DNA from: Tubiluchus corallicola
Lineage: Eukaryota; Priapulida; Priapulimorpha; Priapulimorphida; Tubiluchidae
Reading direction: 5' to 3'
Assembly (NCBI GenBank): GCA_030141605.1
Contig: JAQGDQ010000002.1
Coordinates: forward strand, 64,001 to 124,000
Length of the DNA: 60,000 nt
This document shows, in pieces, positions 59,686-60,000 of the stretch; the first letter of the stretch is position 1; every line of letters starts with the position of its first letter. The translations under genes and the position numbers were made by a program. The notes under the pieces were generated by a model. That model was not told where the DNA came from. It did not search any database and worked only from the letters and a program-made list of their open reading frames with translations.

Positions 59686-60000
59686 GTGGTTTTTTAAAAG
59701 CTGTTGTCTCATTCATTTTTGTAAAACAGTCACACTGAAAGAATTTTAAAATTGGGTTTTATTTTTTAACATTTTCTTTCTTGGTTCGTAAAATGTTATT
59801 GGGAAATATTGCATTTTTCACTGATGAATGTTAGTGTGTTAACTAAACTCAACCCACACATGCTCCATGACAATGATAAAGAGCCTAAAATATTTTCTTT
59901 TTAGGCTTATTATTGTGTCATCTAACATTATATTAATTTTGCTGGTTCCGTTACTCGTGCTGCAAACAAACAATTTTAAAAAGGCAAAAGTATGAATGAA
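59686..60000 (+). other. HECTD1 intron 13, partial, with direct repeat copy 2
   Basis: The donor at 59686 opens an intron that runs off the window. Its last 52 bases (59949-60000) repeat 59154-59205. No other feature is seen. Confidence 0.75.

Overview
This is nuclear DNA of an animal, AT-rich (roughly two thirds A+T by eye) and intron-rich. Genes are split by GT-AG introns of about 0.3 to 6.8 kb, and the spaces between exons hold LINE, BEL/Pao, SINE and MITE remnants plus microsatellites. The proteins (HECTD1, a SULT-type sulfotransferase) and the transposon mix fit an invertebrate metazoan, probably a bilaterian. The species cannot be told from the sequence. I found no bacterial, plasmid or CRISPR features.

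Layout. (1) 1-4.5 kb: T-rich DNA ending in a probable terminal coding exon (4127-4240, + strand) of an unidentified gene, with a polyA signal at 4498. (2) 4.6-16.6 kb, minus strand: a complete seven-coding-exon sulfotransferase gene (340 aa) with an N-terminal membrane segment. Its introns hold a composite transposon with a nested LINE, a tRNA-derived SINE and a 153-bp MITE. (3) 16.6-36.3 kb: the space between the divergent sulfotransferase and HECTD1 genes. It is a graveyard of mobile elements: LINE reverse transcriptase C-termini near 18, 23 and 28.6 kb, a BEL/Pao gag fragment near 28 kb, a 547-bp MITE with 83-bp inverted repeats, and a decayed LINE (ORF1, PHD finger, endonuclease, RT end) at 32.3-35.5 kb on the minus strand. 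The 5' non-coding exons and promoters of both flanking genes probably lie here but could not be placed. (4) 36.3-60 kb, + strand: the first 13 coding exons (about 957 codons) of HECTD1, a HECT-type E3 ubiquitin ligase. The gene runs off the right edge, before the SUN/MIB and HECT domains. Its introns carry a 300-bp MITE, a long (TC)n tract, a SINE, a LINE RT fragment and smaller repeats.

The two well-defined genes have no evident functional link: one conjugates sulfate from PAPS to small acceptors, the other ubiquitinates proteins. Strand composition follows transcription: the sense strand of each gene's introns is T-rich, and the skew flips near 4.55 kb where two genes converge. The least explained items are the composite element at 6.5-9.2 kb with its uncharacterised transposon ORF, a degenerate TTATTACATTA repeat field near 48 kb, and a direct repeat that runs off the right edge.
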